Shown piece by piece: positions 1 through 10,743 of a stretch of 64,000 nt of DNA (position 1 is its first letter; each line of letters begins with the position of its first letter). The position numbers were made by a program, and so were the translations under genes. The notes below the pieces were generated by a model. The model worked only from the letters and a program-made list of their open reading frames with translations. It searched no databases and was not told where the DNA came from. Location of the stretch: assembly GCA_036924285.1 (NCBI GenBank), contig JAYKYS010000008.1:20073001-20137000 (forward strand), read 5' to 3'. The DNA comes from Asterella californica. Its lineage: Eukaryota; Streptophyta; Marchantiopsida; Marchantiales; Aytoniaceae.

Positions 1-2054
1 TATTGGCTTGAGAAGAAGATCTTGCTCAGGATCGTGAGTGAGTGGCATGTGCCTGGAAGCACAACTTGCCTCTTCCTGGAGGACATGCAGGGAAGGAACG
101 GGTGGAAGATCGAATCTTACCGGGAGCCGAAGAAGCGACTTCTGGCGAAGCTGTTTCTGCATCTCTTCCCAAGGAGAAAGCGCAGAAGACGAGGTACCTT
201 GGAGATCATGACGTAGAGTTCTTGGAAGCAGTGTGGGATGAGGGAGTGTCCGTCAACTGGAGCTCATTCTTCCACATATATGTACAGGCGGAGCTAGCGT
301 ACTTGGGTACCTCGGCGGGAGGACACTTGACACCTTTCCTTTGCTACTTGTATGTAGCCATGGGAGATCTCACTGAAGGACAGTTGGTAAAGTATGGGTC
401 GACAGCGCAACCTGAGGCGAAGGAGGAGACCTCGGAAGAAGACGACCGAGCAGCAGCCAGAACTCCCCCTCCCACTCTGATGCCGCAGCTGAGGCCCGGC
501 TCTCATCAGAAGACGCTTCTGGTGAGGGAAGACGACTCCAGTGGGTCGGAAGATGCCACGCCTCTGAGGAAGATGGGCCCTAGAAGTGTACCTAGGAAGA
601 CCACCTCCCTCATACATTCGGGATCGGAGTCTGACTCGGAGGAAGAACTGCTGAGTACCCGACCGGAGCAGAAGATCGCTTCTGCCACATCATGGAGTCT
701 TTCGAAGACTCCAGAAGACGTAGGATGGATGGATACTCCTACTACGATGCGGGGAAGCGCACTGAAGAGGACCGCTTCTACCATGGGGAGAGATCTTCCA
801 CCCCGAAAGATGATAAGAGTAGCTTCTTCCCTTGTGCAAAAGTTGAAGATTATTGTGGTGGAAGAGGCATCCTTGCCTCTGGAAGACAAGGTCGACACCT
901 CCAACCGAACTGTGGAGATGAACCTGTCTTCCGCAGGAAAAAGACTGGAAGAGTTCAACGCCTTCTTCCACGTAGAGATCCAACCAGCTATGGAGTTGCT
1001 GGAGAAAAGAGCGAAGGCTCAGGAGAAGCCCTTTGCAGCCTGGATTCGGTCTGCGCACCTTGATGCGTCAAGAAGAAGGCCAGAAGAAGACAGAAGCGCT
1101 GGAAGCTAGTCTCCGCACCATGGAGAAGCTCGCAGCGAGGTACAAGACGGAAGCAGCCGCTTCTGCCAAGGAGCTGACCCAACTGAGGAAGAGCAACCAG
1201 GAGTTGCAAGCGCGTTTACAACAGCGCGACCAAGAGGTTCTTCGAGTGCGGGGGAAGATCACTCGCAGAAGAGAGGACAACATGGAAGACGCAGCAAGAA
1301 GCCGCAGAAGCGCGAGTTGCAGCCGAGAAGATGCAGCTGGAAGCAACGGAAGCTCGTGCGCAAGAGATGCTAGCACAGTCGGTGGAAGCACTTTGGAAGA
1401 AGTTCAACTTCACCGCGGGTAGGAAGTTGCTTACCCTGGCTAGAGACTGGGACGAGGAGTCCAGAGCGAGGTTGGTCGAGTACAAGGAGAGCATGTTCAG
1501 GTATTTGGATCGGCAGATAAAGGAGTGAAGACACTCTATGGTCTTCCCTTGACTCCGCCACCTGCAACCGCATCTTCCCAAGCTCCAGCACCATCGACTG
1601 GATCTGAATTGGAGAAGGAGGAGTTTGACCTCGCTGTCCACTTGGTAGTGACAGCGTTGGAAGCCGAGAAGACACCGGAAGAATCCCCGGAAGACAGGAT
1701 GTCTTCTAGAAAACAGGAAGAAGAACCGTCTTCTCAGGTATTCCGCGTGGAGGAAGCGACTTCTCCGGACCCCTATGAGGTCGCCATGGTCCCTGTGCCG
1801 CACTAATACCTCAGAAGAGCGAGGAAGCACCACTCGACCCAGCTTCCCAGAGGACGCTTCCGTCTTCCGAAGCAGAAGCCGAAGCCGAGGAAGAAGCAGC
1901 AGCTGCGACAGCAAGGCCAGCACAGAACGATGAGGAGGAAGCCACCTCAGTGACACCCGAGGTAATCGCAGGGCTTTCTAGCTTATCAGAAGCAGCGTTA
2001 GGAGCTCCGATATGGACAGATCAGATAGAGATTACCACCGAGCAATCAGAGTAG
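1..2054 (+). pseudogene. Decayed coiled-coil reading frame, probably retroelement-derived
   Basis: The function is not recognised. Coding-like sequence moves through several frames: 42-1109 holds acidic Ser/Glu-rich protein with a hydrophobic patch (FLEAVWDEGVSVNWSSFF, near 219-272), 1033-1270 continues as coiled coil, 1271-1528 carries on in another frame (Ala/Glu/Arg heptads, then WKKFNFTAGRK, ending at TGA 1526-1528), 1529-1806 is Pro/Glu-rich, and about 1790-2054 is a Glu/Ala tract ending at TAG 2052-2054. The pieces read in sensible order on one strand, so this looks like one gene broken by about four frameshifts. The long helical segment and repeat-rich surroundings suit a retroelement gag-type protein, but no zinc knuckle or enzyme motif is visible. 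An exon-intron structure is less likely because no convincing GT-AG sites lie at the frame changes. Confidence 0.4.
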
Positions 2055-3720
2055 ATAGTAACCGAAGTTGACAATTCCAGATTTAGTAGGAACCGAACAT
2101 GCTATCTTAAGGGTGGCAGTTTTCAGTGTAAAATTAGTTAGGCAGCCATGTGGCAGAGTAGGAAGCGCAAGAACAGGAAAGGGAAACCGTTTGCATGTGG
2201 AGGGGCAGCTTTTCTCTCCCTGGTGTGGTTCCTTCTGTTCTCTTGTGGTGGAGGCATAAGTAGGATCGAAGAGTAAGAAATCTAGTTCGTTAGTGACACA
2301 CACTACACCCGATATTAGAGACATACGAATAGTCGAGGATTATACCGGAGGGGTCTGCATGCTTGTTACCAGTAGTGGTTCGAGAATGTAGATAGAGGTA
2401 GTGGACAGTTTAGGAACAGGGAACGGCATCTTCGTGCAGTCCTGTTGGCTAGACTGTTGTGTCGAGGAGTAGGCGCAGAAAGTAGAGGGAGTGCGCTTCC
2501 CAATGCCAATGTGACATCTTCTCGAGGAATAGATTGTTGATTTGAGTGCAGAAGCTTAATTCGTGTCTTTTGGGTGGTGGGTTCCTTGAATTTACTCCCA
2601 GTTGTGCATGGGAAGTGTTCTTCTTGAGTAGCGGTGACTGTCAGCAGTGGTGGAAGTGCAGCTTGGCTCGTCCAGTGGAGCACTTAGGATCCACGTACGG
2701 ATGGTCTTATGGGTAAGGGATCTCAGATGATAGAGTAGTCAGAGCAGCGAAGAGAAGAAGAAAGAAGCCTTCTTCCCACCACAGAAGACGACATCCTCAA
2801 GTAGAAGACGGTACAACTGTACGCACGTTTGTTGTCTTCCTCCCCAAACTATTACAAGCAGGGATGGCTTGTTAGTCAGGATCCGGACTAGAAGCATGTC
2901 GGAATCTTAATTTCCCCCTTTCATCTATTTTCTCTTGTTTGGATTTTCCCTTCTTCTCCATCTTTCCTCATCTTCCCCATCTTCTTACCTTCTTCTAGTG
3001 AGCTTCCAAGACTTCTATTGAGCTTCCGTGAAGGTGAATGTCGTTGTAGTACTGCAAGAAGACCATTTGCGTAAGCAGAAGCCTGGGAAGGCTACATGGG
3101 GCATACACCCTGTGATTAATCTAACCCGTTGGAATGTGAGTGCGAGAGTAAGGTGTAACAGCCGTGCTAGTTGACTTCTACGAAGCAAGACAGTCTTCTG
3201 GAGGTGTGAGAAGCCGAGTTGAACCCCTAGAAGCCGAGAATTGCTTCGGGAAGACGGTACTGAGAAGATCAGAAGAAGTGACATGGGAGTAGGAAGCGCG
3301 TCTTCCCGAGCTTCTCTGTGAATAGTTGTGTGATATTTTAGTTAGTAGTTGTTTGTTTTGTTCCAGAGCACCTTTTGGCTTGTCTGGAAGACGTGTGGTT
3401 TTGTGAGAAGACGGGATTTCTAGGCAAAACCCGTGTGTTTGAACAGATCTTAGAACTTAGAGCAGCGTCACTTGTGCAAATCCTCTGTGGGAACGATATC
3501 TTGTATACTAAATGGGCAAAAGGAGTAATCCTGCGACACTACAGTTATGCCAATTTGAAGTTCGGATTGGGTTTGAATTGCATCACTTTTGATGATTTTG
3601 GGGTTTTGGTTGTCAATTGCAGCAGAACTGAGATAATTGCTTCAAACCTTTGTGGTTGCATTCAATGTCAGCAGGGCTACGACTTTCTAAAAAGTTTCTT
3701 ATCTTGAGTGAGTGAGTAAT
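2055..3720. other. Repeat-like sequence without a recognised gene
   Basis: No gene is recognised. The stretch keeps the GAAGAC/GTCTTC-rich texture of the preceding pseudogene up to about 3420. A 110-codon open frame lies at 3375-3707 (+) and resembles no family known to me; it lacks a domain signature and is probably chance. The sequence is most likely the untranslated or LTR part of the same decayed element, but no LTR ends could be fixed. Confidence 0.4.
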
Positions 3721-4329
3721 TCAGGGTGACCGCTGAAGCAGAGGGGGTCTGAAAAACTCTCAATCTAGAGTAGCAACTTCAGAGCTCAAGATCTGGAGAA
3801 CCGTGTACAACTAGCATGTCAGATTTCACAGGGATGTTCAGCGTGCTGTAGACTCCAAATCCTTTAAGAATCATCGAAAGTTATCGAGCCAATTCTCTAT
3901 TCTAAGTCAAATAGCTATCTGGGTATCAAAAATTATCGTAATTTCTTTACTCAAAACTTTTTGCTCATATCTCAATGCTCAGATTTGATCTAAGGTTGAA
4001 AGTTCGTATTTGTGTTCAGGAGGACCTCATTTACATGCAAGAGAAGTTCTGAAGTCAAAACCATCACATGTTTTTCATTCTTGAGTGTTAAAGTTCACCA
4101 TCAGACCTTATTACTGCTAGTTAGTCCTGATTTTCACTTTCTGAACATATCAGAGGACCCAACGGACATGTGTGAGTGTTTATAGGGCCACCTTATAACT
4201 TGAAGCCCACCTCTTGAGTAAGCAACCATAGTCTGAAGCCCAACGCTTTCCTAGGTAGACATATCACAGTCTTCACAATCGTATCACAGCTAGAAGGTTC
4301 CGTCCTTCCCAAGAAACTCTCACCTCGAC
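3721..4329. other. Non-coding stretch, nothing recognised
   Basis: AT-richer sequence with stops in all frames. I see no gene, RNA or repeat boundary. The 5' LTR of the relic that follows would be expected here, but no match to the family-A LTR is visible, so it is either lost or unrecognisable. Confidence 0.4.
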
Positions 4330-4401
4330 AACGGTGTATCTGATGCGATGGTATCGATCATCCACGCAGAGATTGCAAGAAGTTCACTAATATGTTACAA
4401 C

Positions 4402-5333
4402 AAGGGGTGATCTTCTAGAAAGATGAGAAAGTAGCATTGAGAGATACTGATGCACTTCTTCAGACCAACTTTGGTAGAGGAGTGATGAAGAAGTTGGTTG
4501 AGGACCACTTATCAGCACAAGCAGTTGTAATACTTGAGGTTGGAACTTATGGCACAAGGATTGAGGATCAAGCTAAGAGGAGTTTTAATGAGAATGTTGA
4601 ACTGAGTGGATTGTGATCATCTGCCATCTCCATCAAACAGAAAGAAAAGATGGCATGTGAGATATTGTTGAAGACAGCTGCTACGATCCGAAGAGATACT
4701 GGATGAGAGGATCTGATAGAAGTTCTATCGGTGCACGCTTACATCGGTAAGAACCAACACGAATCATTTTTCAGAGGATGCAGGTGAAGGAACTTCTTCC
4801 GAAAGACATACTCAAGGGGGGAGAAGGTTCGTCAAGAGCTTCGGGATGCGGGGACTCAAGATCTACCGATGGATGATGTTCCTTCTCCATCGAAAGAAAG
4901 AGCAAAAGAGTTTCAGAAGGAGAAGAATAAGCCGACTGTATACAAATTACAGTCAGACATCGAGACTTCAACAGACTTGAAAGAAGTGTTGGAAGATCGC
5001 ATTCTAAATGCAAAGATGGAATTTACCTTGAGGGAGGTTTTAGACATTGCGAAGCGTGAGTTTCATGATGTCATCATTGACATCATCAAACGAAAGCAAC
5101 AGATTACGGATGAGACTGTTTTATCGCATGCTTTGGATACTAAGGTGTCTGTGGATGAGAAGAGAGAGTTTGCAAAGTGCAGTGTATGTTCTTTAGAGGA
5201 AGAAAGAGATCGAAGGCGGAAAGAGGAGGATGAGAAGCAAAGCTCAAGTCATTATAATGCTAGGATCCGAAGTCAAGATGAGAAGAGAGCGGTACAATAC
5301 TTGACTGTACCGTCCAATCACGAGCGTAATTGA
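4402..5333 (+). pseudogene. Family A gag-to-protease region, broken
   Basis: About 4420-4620 reads as helical protein (LRDTDALLQTNFGRGVMKK). The frame at 4869-5333 carries the conserved run DIETSTDLKEVLEDRILNAK and then REFHDVIIDIIKRK, which recurs nearly unchanged at about 43530-43680 in the second relic. The copy ends in NARIRSQDEKRAVQYLTV, also matched in the second relic at about 44240-44290. In the second relic a retropepsin-like domain of roughly 550 bp lies between these two blocks; here it is missing. The function of the DIETSTDLK block is unknown to me. It sits where the end of gag or the start of protease would be. Confidence 0.6.
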
Positions 5334-5799
5334 GATCGTCTAAGAGAGAAACCACTTCCAAGGGTGAGTGAAGAGTTCAAGGAATTTTGTTGAGTATCAC
5401 TATAGAGCGAGATTGTGGTGGTGCGCAGGAGAAGATACTCTCGCTTGAAGGAGAAAGTGCTTTTTGTACAAGGTTTGTTGGGTTTTCAGAGCGTGGGACT
5501 GCTATTTACAAGAAGGTTGAAGAATTGAGAAGAAAAGAACAAAATATTTGCGTGAGGTTGAGTTTATGTTGAAAGAGCTGAGTGAGCTAGAAAGGGATGA
5601 ATGAATTTCTGGAGTTTATGAAGAGGATGGGTTGGAGGATCCTTTGCGAGAGATCACGTCTATTGGATGAGAGGATATGGTAAAAGTTATGCAGATTCAT
5701 TCAAGGGAGGTCTATTCGGTGATCGAATCATTTCGTGCACCTGAGGTTTGAGTTGAGACGAAGTACAAGACAGTAGGATAAGAAGGTAAAGTAAGTTGC

Positions 5800-6790
5800 T
5801 GGTCCCTTGCCGGATAACACTAACCAACAAATGGATCGAGCTTCAAGGGAGAAGAGTTTGAGAGATCCTGCAATGATAAGACATAAGTTCACGGATGAGA
5901 TCCTTGAAGAGCTAAAGATTGGATTTGATGGGTCTCTTCTATCAGAAGAGAGGATGTGCTTCAAGGAGATGCTTTCAAGACATGAGAAAGCATTTGTCTT
6001 TAAGCCGCATGAGATTGGGTGTGTAGACTCATACGTTGTTATCTCGATGGTTATCTTCATAGTATCTCATATGCCGTGGAATCTGAGATCTATTCCAATA
6101 CCGCGAGCTCACTTGCCTAAACTGGTGGAGTTGTTGAAGGAGAAGATGCAGATGAAAATCTTGAAACCGTCGTTTGCACCGTATTCGAGCATATGGTTTA
6201 CATGTCAAAAAAAATTGATCGCTGCAATTCATCCAAGACATGCAACCGGTGAATGCAATAACAATCAGAAATACTGAGGTGGGACCGATTGTGGATGAGT
6301 TTGTTGAAGCGTTTGCAGGGAGAGCAATTTACTCAATGAGAGATCTTTACTCATGTTATGATCAATTTCAACTAGCAGAAGAGAGCAGAAGCTTCACGAC
6401 AATGAAGACACCTTTGGGGTTGGTTAGGATGTGTATTTTACCACTGGGAGCTACCAACTCGGTAGCACACATGATGAACGAGATGAATAGATTTCTAAAG
6501 GACTTCATCTCTGAAAAGACGATGCTGTTCTTTGATGACATCCCGATCAAAAGATGCGTGGAGGATGAGAAGGATGAAGCATTAGATCAGAGGGGTGTCG
6601 GCAATATGTCATCGATCACATCGCAGACTGTGAGAAGATCCTATCTCGACTTGAGGAAGTTCATCTCACGGTATCAGATACGAAGTCTACATTTGAGATT
6701 AGAGAAGTCATAATCGTTGGTCGTTTGTGTGGATCATTTGGTCGGAAGTCAGACCTAGACAAAGTGGATGCGATTGGGAGGTTTGCAACT
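5800..6790 (+). pseudogene. Family A reverse transcriptase, broken
   Basis: The frames 5807-6277 and 6240-6713 together cover the N-terminal lead-in and the fingers/palm of a Ty3/gypsy RT. Visible marks are MKILKPSFAPYSS (substrate-grip region, near 6150-6190), YSCYDQFQLAEESRSF, TPLGLVRMCILPLGATNS (near 6410-6465) and the catalytic pair in FFDDIPIK (near 6526-6550, here FFDD rather than YADD). A frameshift near 6240 and another after 6560 break the gene; the thumb/connection continues out of frame to about 6790. An intact enzyme would copy element RNA into DNA in cytoplasmic particles. Confidence 0.75.
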
Positions 6791-6819
6791 CATTGACAAA
6801 AGTAAGAAGATTTTTGGAT

Positions 6820-7610
6820 GCTTGTGTATTCTATCACATTTAGATTTCACATTATGCACATGTTGCGGATCCATTATATGGGTTGTTACGTAAGGGTCAT
6901 AAGTTTAGATGGGAGAAAGAGCATATCGATGCAGTACGGAAGCTGAAGTCCTTATTGTCATCTCTTCTAGTTTTGAGAAGGATTGATTACAAGGGTGCTA
7001 GGCCGGTGGTTCTTATCGTAGATACAAGTCCGATTGCAATCGGATGGGCAGTAGGACAAGATGATGAGGATGGAGACAGATTTGCGGTTAAGTCGGAGTG
7101 AAGGTGTTAAGTGTTCATCAACGCGCATACTCGCAAGTGAAGAGAGAACTATGGGGTATTGTTTTAGTCATGAAAATCGAGAAAGAGTATTTGATTGGAG
7201 CAGCAGTGGTGGTTGAAACTGATTGTTTGCCGTTGTTAAGGATGATCATGAATTGTACAACTCCTGATATTGCGATGTTACGATGGATCACATACATCAA
7301 GTCGTTGAATCCCGAGTTTAGACATATCGTAGGGAAGGATAATTCGATGGTAGATATGTTATCTCGAGCTCGATATGATGAGGAGGATGAAATGGTTGAA
7401 GATACTAACGACGTGGGTGTAAAGTTCTATTCGATTGCACAGATAGGAAGGGAAGATGAGTTATTTGTTGAGGGGTTGTATGATGATTATTTGCTTGACA
7501 TTGGAAGGTACCTTAGTATGATGGTCAAGCATACAGGTTGGACAGATGAGAGGTTTTGGAGAGTTCGAAAGAAGACCTACAGCTTCATGTTGCAGGATGG
7601 ATTTCTTTGA
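6820..7610 (+). pseudogene. Family A RNase H domain, broken
   Basis: The two frames 6883-7101 and 7098-7610 overlap by 4 bp at a frameshift. The four acidic residues expected in an RNase H active site are visible in order: D in LIVDTSP (near 7020), E in KRELWGI (near 7145), D in VETDCLPLL (near 7220) and D in MVDMLSRARYD (near 7350). The domain would remove the RNA strand during reverse transcription. The C-terminal part (about 7380-7610) is the linker towards integrase. Apart from the frameshift this is the best preserved part of the relic. Confidence 0.75.
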
Positions 7611-8760
7611 AAGCGGTCGAAGCAGAAAGGTGAGATACCGCTACGAGTGATTTGCGACAAAGAAGATCAGCAGAAGTTGCTCAGAGCATTTCATGAGAGT
7701 CTTTGGGATGGACATCGAGAGATCTGGATCACTTTTACGAAGATGAAAGAGCAAAATTGGTGAAAAAACATGTACAAGGATGTAGTATCTTTTGTGGAGT
7801 CTTGTTTGACATGTTAGATGTATTTGAACATTCGACATCGAGACGGATTACACTCGACTTATCCGTTGGCAATCCACTTCAAGTGGGTCGTAGACTTGGT
7901 GACTATGCCAATTAGATCGTGACAGATGAGATACTTGGTACTTGCTCGAGAAGGTCTTTCAAATCAAGTTGAGGGTAGGGCGCTTCGGACAAAGACAACT
8001 GAAGGGGTATGTAGATTTTTCTTGGAAGAGGTTGTTTGTCGATATGGATGTGTGGGAAGATTACTGCAGATTAGAGAGAGTTATGTGCACATGAGGCTCG
8101 TGAATTCTTTGCAAGGTGTGGGGTGAGGTTGCTATTGACAAATGCTTACAACTCCGAAGGGAATGCCAAGAGTGAACGTGGTCATCAGTCCATTGTGCAG
8201 GCTTTAGTGAAGACCTGCAACGGAAGGGTGCGCGAGTGACCTCGACTCTTATCATTTACGTTATGGACAGATCGAACGACGTACAACTCGATAACAGATT
8301 ACATGTCGGTGGAGCTCATCACATGTCAGAAATCTATCATGCTGATTGAAGAACATGTTTTGACATGGAGTGTGTTAGCTTGGGAGGACAATCTGACAAA
8401 AAAAAAACTTCTTGCTATTTGAATTAGACAATTAGAGAGAAGACCTGAGGATATCCAAGTTGCTTTGGATAGGATACGAGAAGCACAGTTGAAGAACAAA
8501 GTTAGATTTGATCAGCGACATCGTTTAAGACCTAGGGAAATCAATGAAGGTGATTGGGTGTTAGTCTAGACAACCAGCACAGTGCATTGCGAAAGTTTTC
8601 CAAGCGATGGTTTGATCCGTATGTGGTGAAGAATGTTCATGACAACGCGACTTACGTCTTATAAGAGTTGGACGGAACGAGCTTGAAGACACCAGTGGTA
8701 GGTAAACGTGTCAAGATTTTCAAAAAGAGAGATGAGGAGGTCGATCAAGTAGATATCTTG
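7611..8760 (+). pseudogene. Family A integrase, broken
   Basis: Fragments in several frames follow the order of an integrase. There is an N-terminal part (LRAFHESLWDGH, near 7680-7715), core pieces, a stretch near 8090-8240 reading REFFARCGVRLLLTNAYNS then SERGHQSIVQALVK (the last core motif, with catalytic E in KSERG), and a tail near 8440-8720 reading RPEDIQVALDRIREAQLKN and later WVLV and ELDGT (GPY/F-type tail). At least five stops or shifts are present. The same order is seen at 56280-57033 in the second relic. Confidence 0.65.
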
Positions 8761-8920
8761 ACAGAGTTTTAGTTTGAGGATGAGAATTATGCGATAGAGC
8801 TTGAAGATGAGGTTGACTACGATGGAAAGTAAGACGACAAGACGAGGTGCGTGTCGGTCCACTCTTTGGTTGTTATCTCATGGTACATACCGGAGGATGC
8901 ACATCTTTAGAGGAGGTGGA
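8761..8920 (+). other. Family A 3' internal tail with polypurine tract
   Basis: This links the integrase relic to the LTR. It ends in a purine run (AGAGGAGGTGGA, 8909-8920) directly before the LTR's TGTC, the position of a plus-strand primer. The reverse complement of about 8783-8920 aligns with the 137-bp spacers at 24400-24536, 26567-26703 and 28734-28870 (shared anchors GTGCATCCTC and GAGTGGACCG). That match ties the tandem LTR array to this family. Confidence 0.75.
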
Positions 8921-9515
8921 TGTCATGTCGTGGACCGGCTCCTACCCGAAAATCTATTTTCGATACTTACCATTATCACTTCAAAGACACTCATAGGATC
9001 AAAAATGAGCTTTTTTGCACAACTTCGGATCTTCACTTTCATTACAGCGATGGGTAGAGCTCGTTGTCAACTTTCCATGGGCACTTCGTCTACTTCATTT
9101 GGACGCCTAGTGGAGAAGTTATGAGACTCGAAAGATGGGAAAAGCAAGCCAGGCCTTAGCTTACGGACTTTTTGCACAACCTCAGATCTTCACTTTCATT
9201 ACATCGATGGGTAGAGCTCGTTGTCAGCTTCGCTTGATTTGAGCTACGCTTCGATAGTTTTGGGTCTGAGTTGAAATTCATAAACGTATTTAGGAGGTTT
9301 TGAAGCAGATTACAGATCGCTTTGGTATGTTTTTCAGTTTTGTGTTCTTAGGGAGAAAAAACCAACAGTGTATATACATTAGGAGTTGGTATATATTACG
9401 ACGCTCATTTTAGTGCTTGTTTTTCTCTTGTTTGTCTCTGTTCAACACATTACATCTCTACAGTCAAGAACCTTGCGTTTTCTTAGACATCTTTCATGCA
9501 AAATCTGACACGATA
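8921..9515 (+). repeat. Family A 3' LTR, internally deleted
   Basis: It starts TGTCATGTCGTGGACC and ends CTGACACGATA. It is the reverse complement of the repeat seen four times at 22371-30892 and once at 48354-50335. At about 595 bp it is roughly 1.4 kb shorter than those copies: the U3 end (to about 9230) and the promoter/U5 end (from about 9290) remain and the middle is lost. A TATA-like GGTATATATTA sits near 9388, about 125 bp before the LTR end, as in the full copies. The flank CCGTTATATCC follows; no matching upstream duplication was found. Confidence 0.75.
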
Positions 9516-9880
9516 CCGTTATATCCTTAAGGCATCTCCACTGGAATGACTATAACTCTATTATAGAGTTAAGGAACCTAGATATTCCTCACCTGAAACA
9601 ATTATTTTACTTCATTTTGATGCCAAGAACATGAGAGGGGACTCCAAACTCTAAATTAGAGTTCTCAATAATGTTGCTCTATTCAGGCTAGAAGAAGATA
9701 AACGTCAAGAATTTTGTTTATCCGTTACATGGTGTGTCTTGTCCATTAAAACTTTCCAAGGTTGATTTGGTGTAATGGAAATTACCGTCCACTGCTATGG
9801 CAATGTTCCACTCACAATTTATACTTTTCTATAATCTTCCTTCTTCTAAAATAGAAGAAAGTTTTCTATCACGATGAGAA
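9516..9880. other. Intergenic stretch with paired palindromes, possible MITE remnant
   Basis: No gene is seen. Two short palindromes share the same arm: AACTCTA-TTA-TAGAGTT (9554-9570) and AACTCTAA-A-TTAGAGTT (9647-9663). Just before the first is GGCATCTCCACTGG, similar to terminal sequences of some plant miniature inverted-repeat elements, but no matching second terminus was found. A further hairpin, TTCTTCTA-AAA-TAGAAGAA, lies at 9841-9859. Confidence 0.35.
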
Positions 9881-10743
9881 ATTTTAATATATACCCGGTT
9901 CTTCTCTCTCCTCAACGTAAGAGCGAGGTAGAGTGAACATTAAATCTACCGTTAACGTTCCGTTTAGATTTTGTGCGGTGGAGATGCCATTAGCATTACA
10001 GTAGAACGGAGCCCAGTTGACGGTACAACGATAGCAGTTGACTCTGAACAATCAATTCGTACTGTAATGTACGTACGTGGTTCAAATGCAAAAGCGCTGC
10101 AATCCAGTCGAGGTATGGCGGGATTGCGATACCTGGTAGGACCCGCCAGGTTCCAGCAGTCAGCCAACCACAGCAGGAGAAGAGGAGAAAGTACGGAACA
10201 AACACACAGAGAAGCAGAATTCAAATCCCCCCGTGCAAAGGAAGGGCTTAATTCTGTCGCTGGCGGCTGTTGTGGTCGATCATCCACTGTAATGTACCCA
10301 GATATATTTCTGAAATATATTCACTCTCTCGCTCTCGTCGCTTGTTGACTTGTGGCGAGACGGAGAGGACTGACAACAGCGAACGTGCAAGTTCCCGTTA
10401 TACTCTGAAGCAGGACGTTGTCCTGCTTGCCAGCTATTTTGTATTTCATTTCTGATTGCCTACTTACCACATGCAACAGAGATTGGTTATTGCAGGGCGT
10501 TTCTCTCGGAGAGTGTGGATTTCAGAGTCACTTGCACTTAAGAGTTGTTGGAGCATGGTAGTTGTTGAATCCGATTGGAGCGCTTTAGCTCTCGGAGAGT
10601 GCAGAGGACAGGGGAGCTGGAGGTTCGCTTATGGTTGTTGAAATCTGTGTTGGTGGTGTTGAAGTTGTTGTCGGTGCAAATCAGCCTACGAGGTTTTGGA
10701 AAGTATAGGAGTGCATTGTAGGGTTATAGAGCAACGAGCGATT
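9881..10743 (+). promoter_or_regulatory. Probable promoter and long 5' leader of DRP5B
   Basis: A TATA-like AATATATACC (about 9888-9897) is followed by pyrimidine-rich TTCTTCTCTCTCCTC, typical of plant core promoters and transcript starts. From there to the ATG at 10744 is about 820 bp containing several upstream ATGs and short open frames, none recognisable. Either the leader is long and may restrain translation through upstream frames, or the true start of transcription is nearer the gene (for example around the CT-rich tract at 10321-10340). The sequence alone does not decide. Confidence 0.35.

Larger units (their letters stand above)
4330..9515 (+). mobile_element. Relic Ty3/gypsy retrotransposon, family A (copy 1)
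   Basis: Order on the + strand is a gag-side region, reverse transcriptase, RNase H, integrase, a short 3' tail with a purine tract, then a 3' LTR. RT-RH-INT order is the hallmark of Ty3/gypsy elements. Every domain carries stops or frameshifts, so the copy cannot make a protein. No 5' LTR was found. The same protein family reappears in the relic at 41794-57033 and in the gag fragment at 33690-34260. The 3' tail and LTR identify the origin of the tandem LTR array at 22371-30892. Confidence 0.8.

Noticed and set aside
9971..10348. 125-codon frame in the DRP5B leader
   Set aside because: It overlaps frames on the other strand and has no domain or similarity; it is probably leader or promoter sequence.
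10696..10743. Longer start for DRP5B at 10696
   Set aside because: The codon there is TTG; the first in-frame ATG is 10744.
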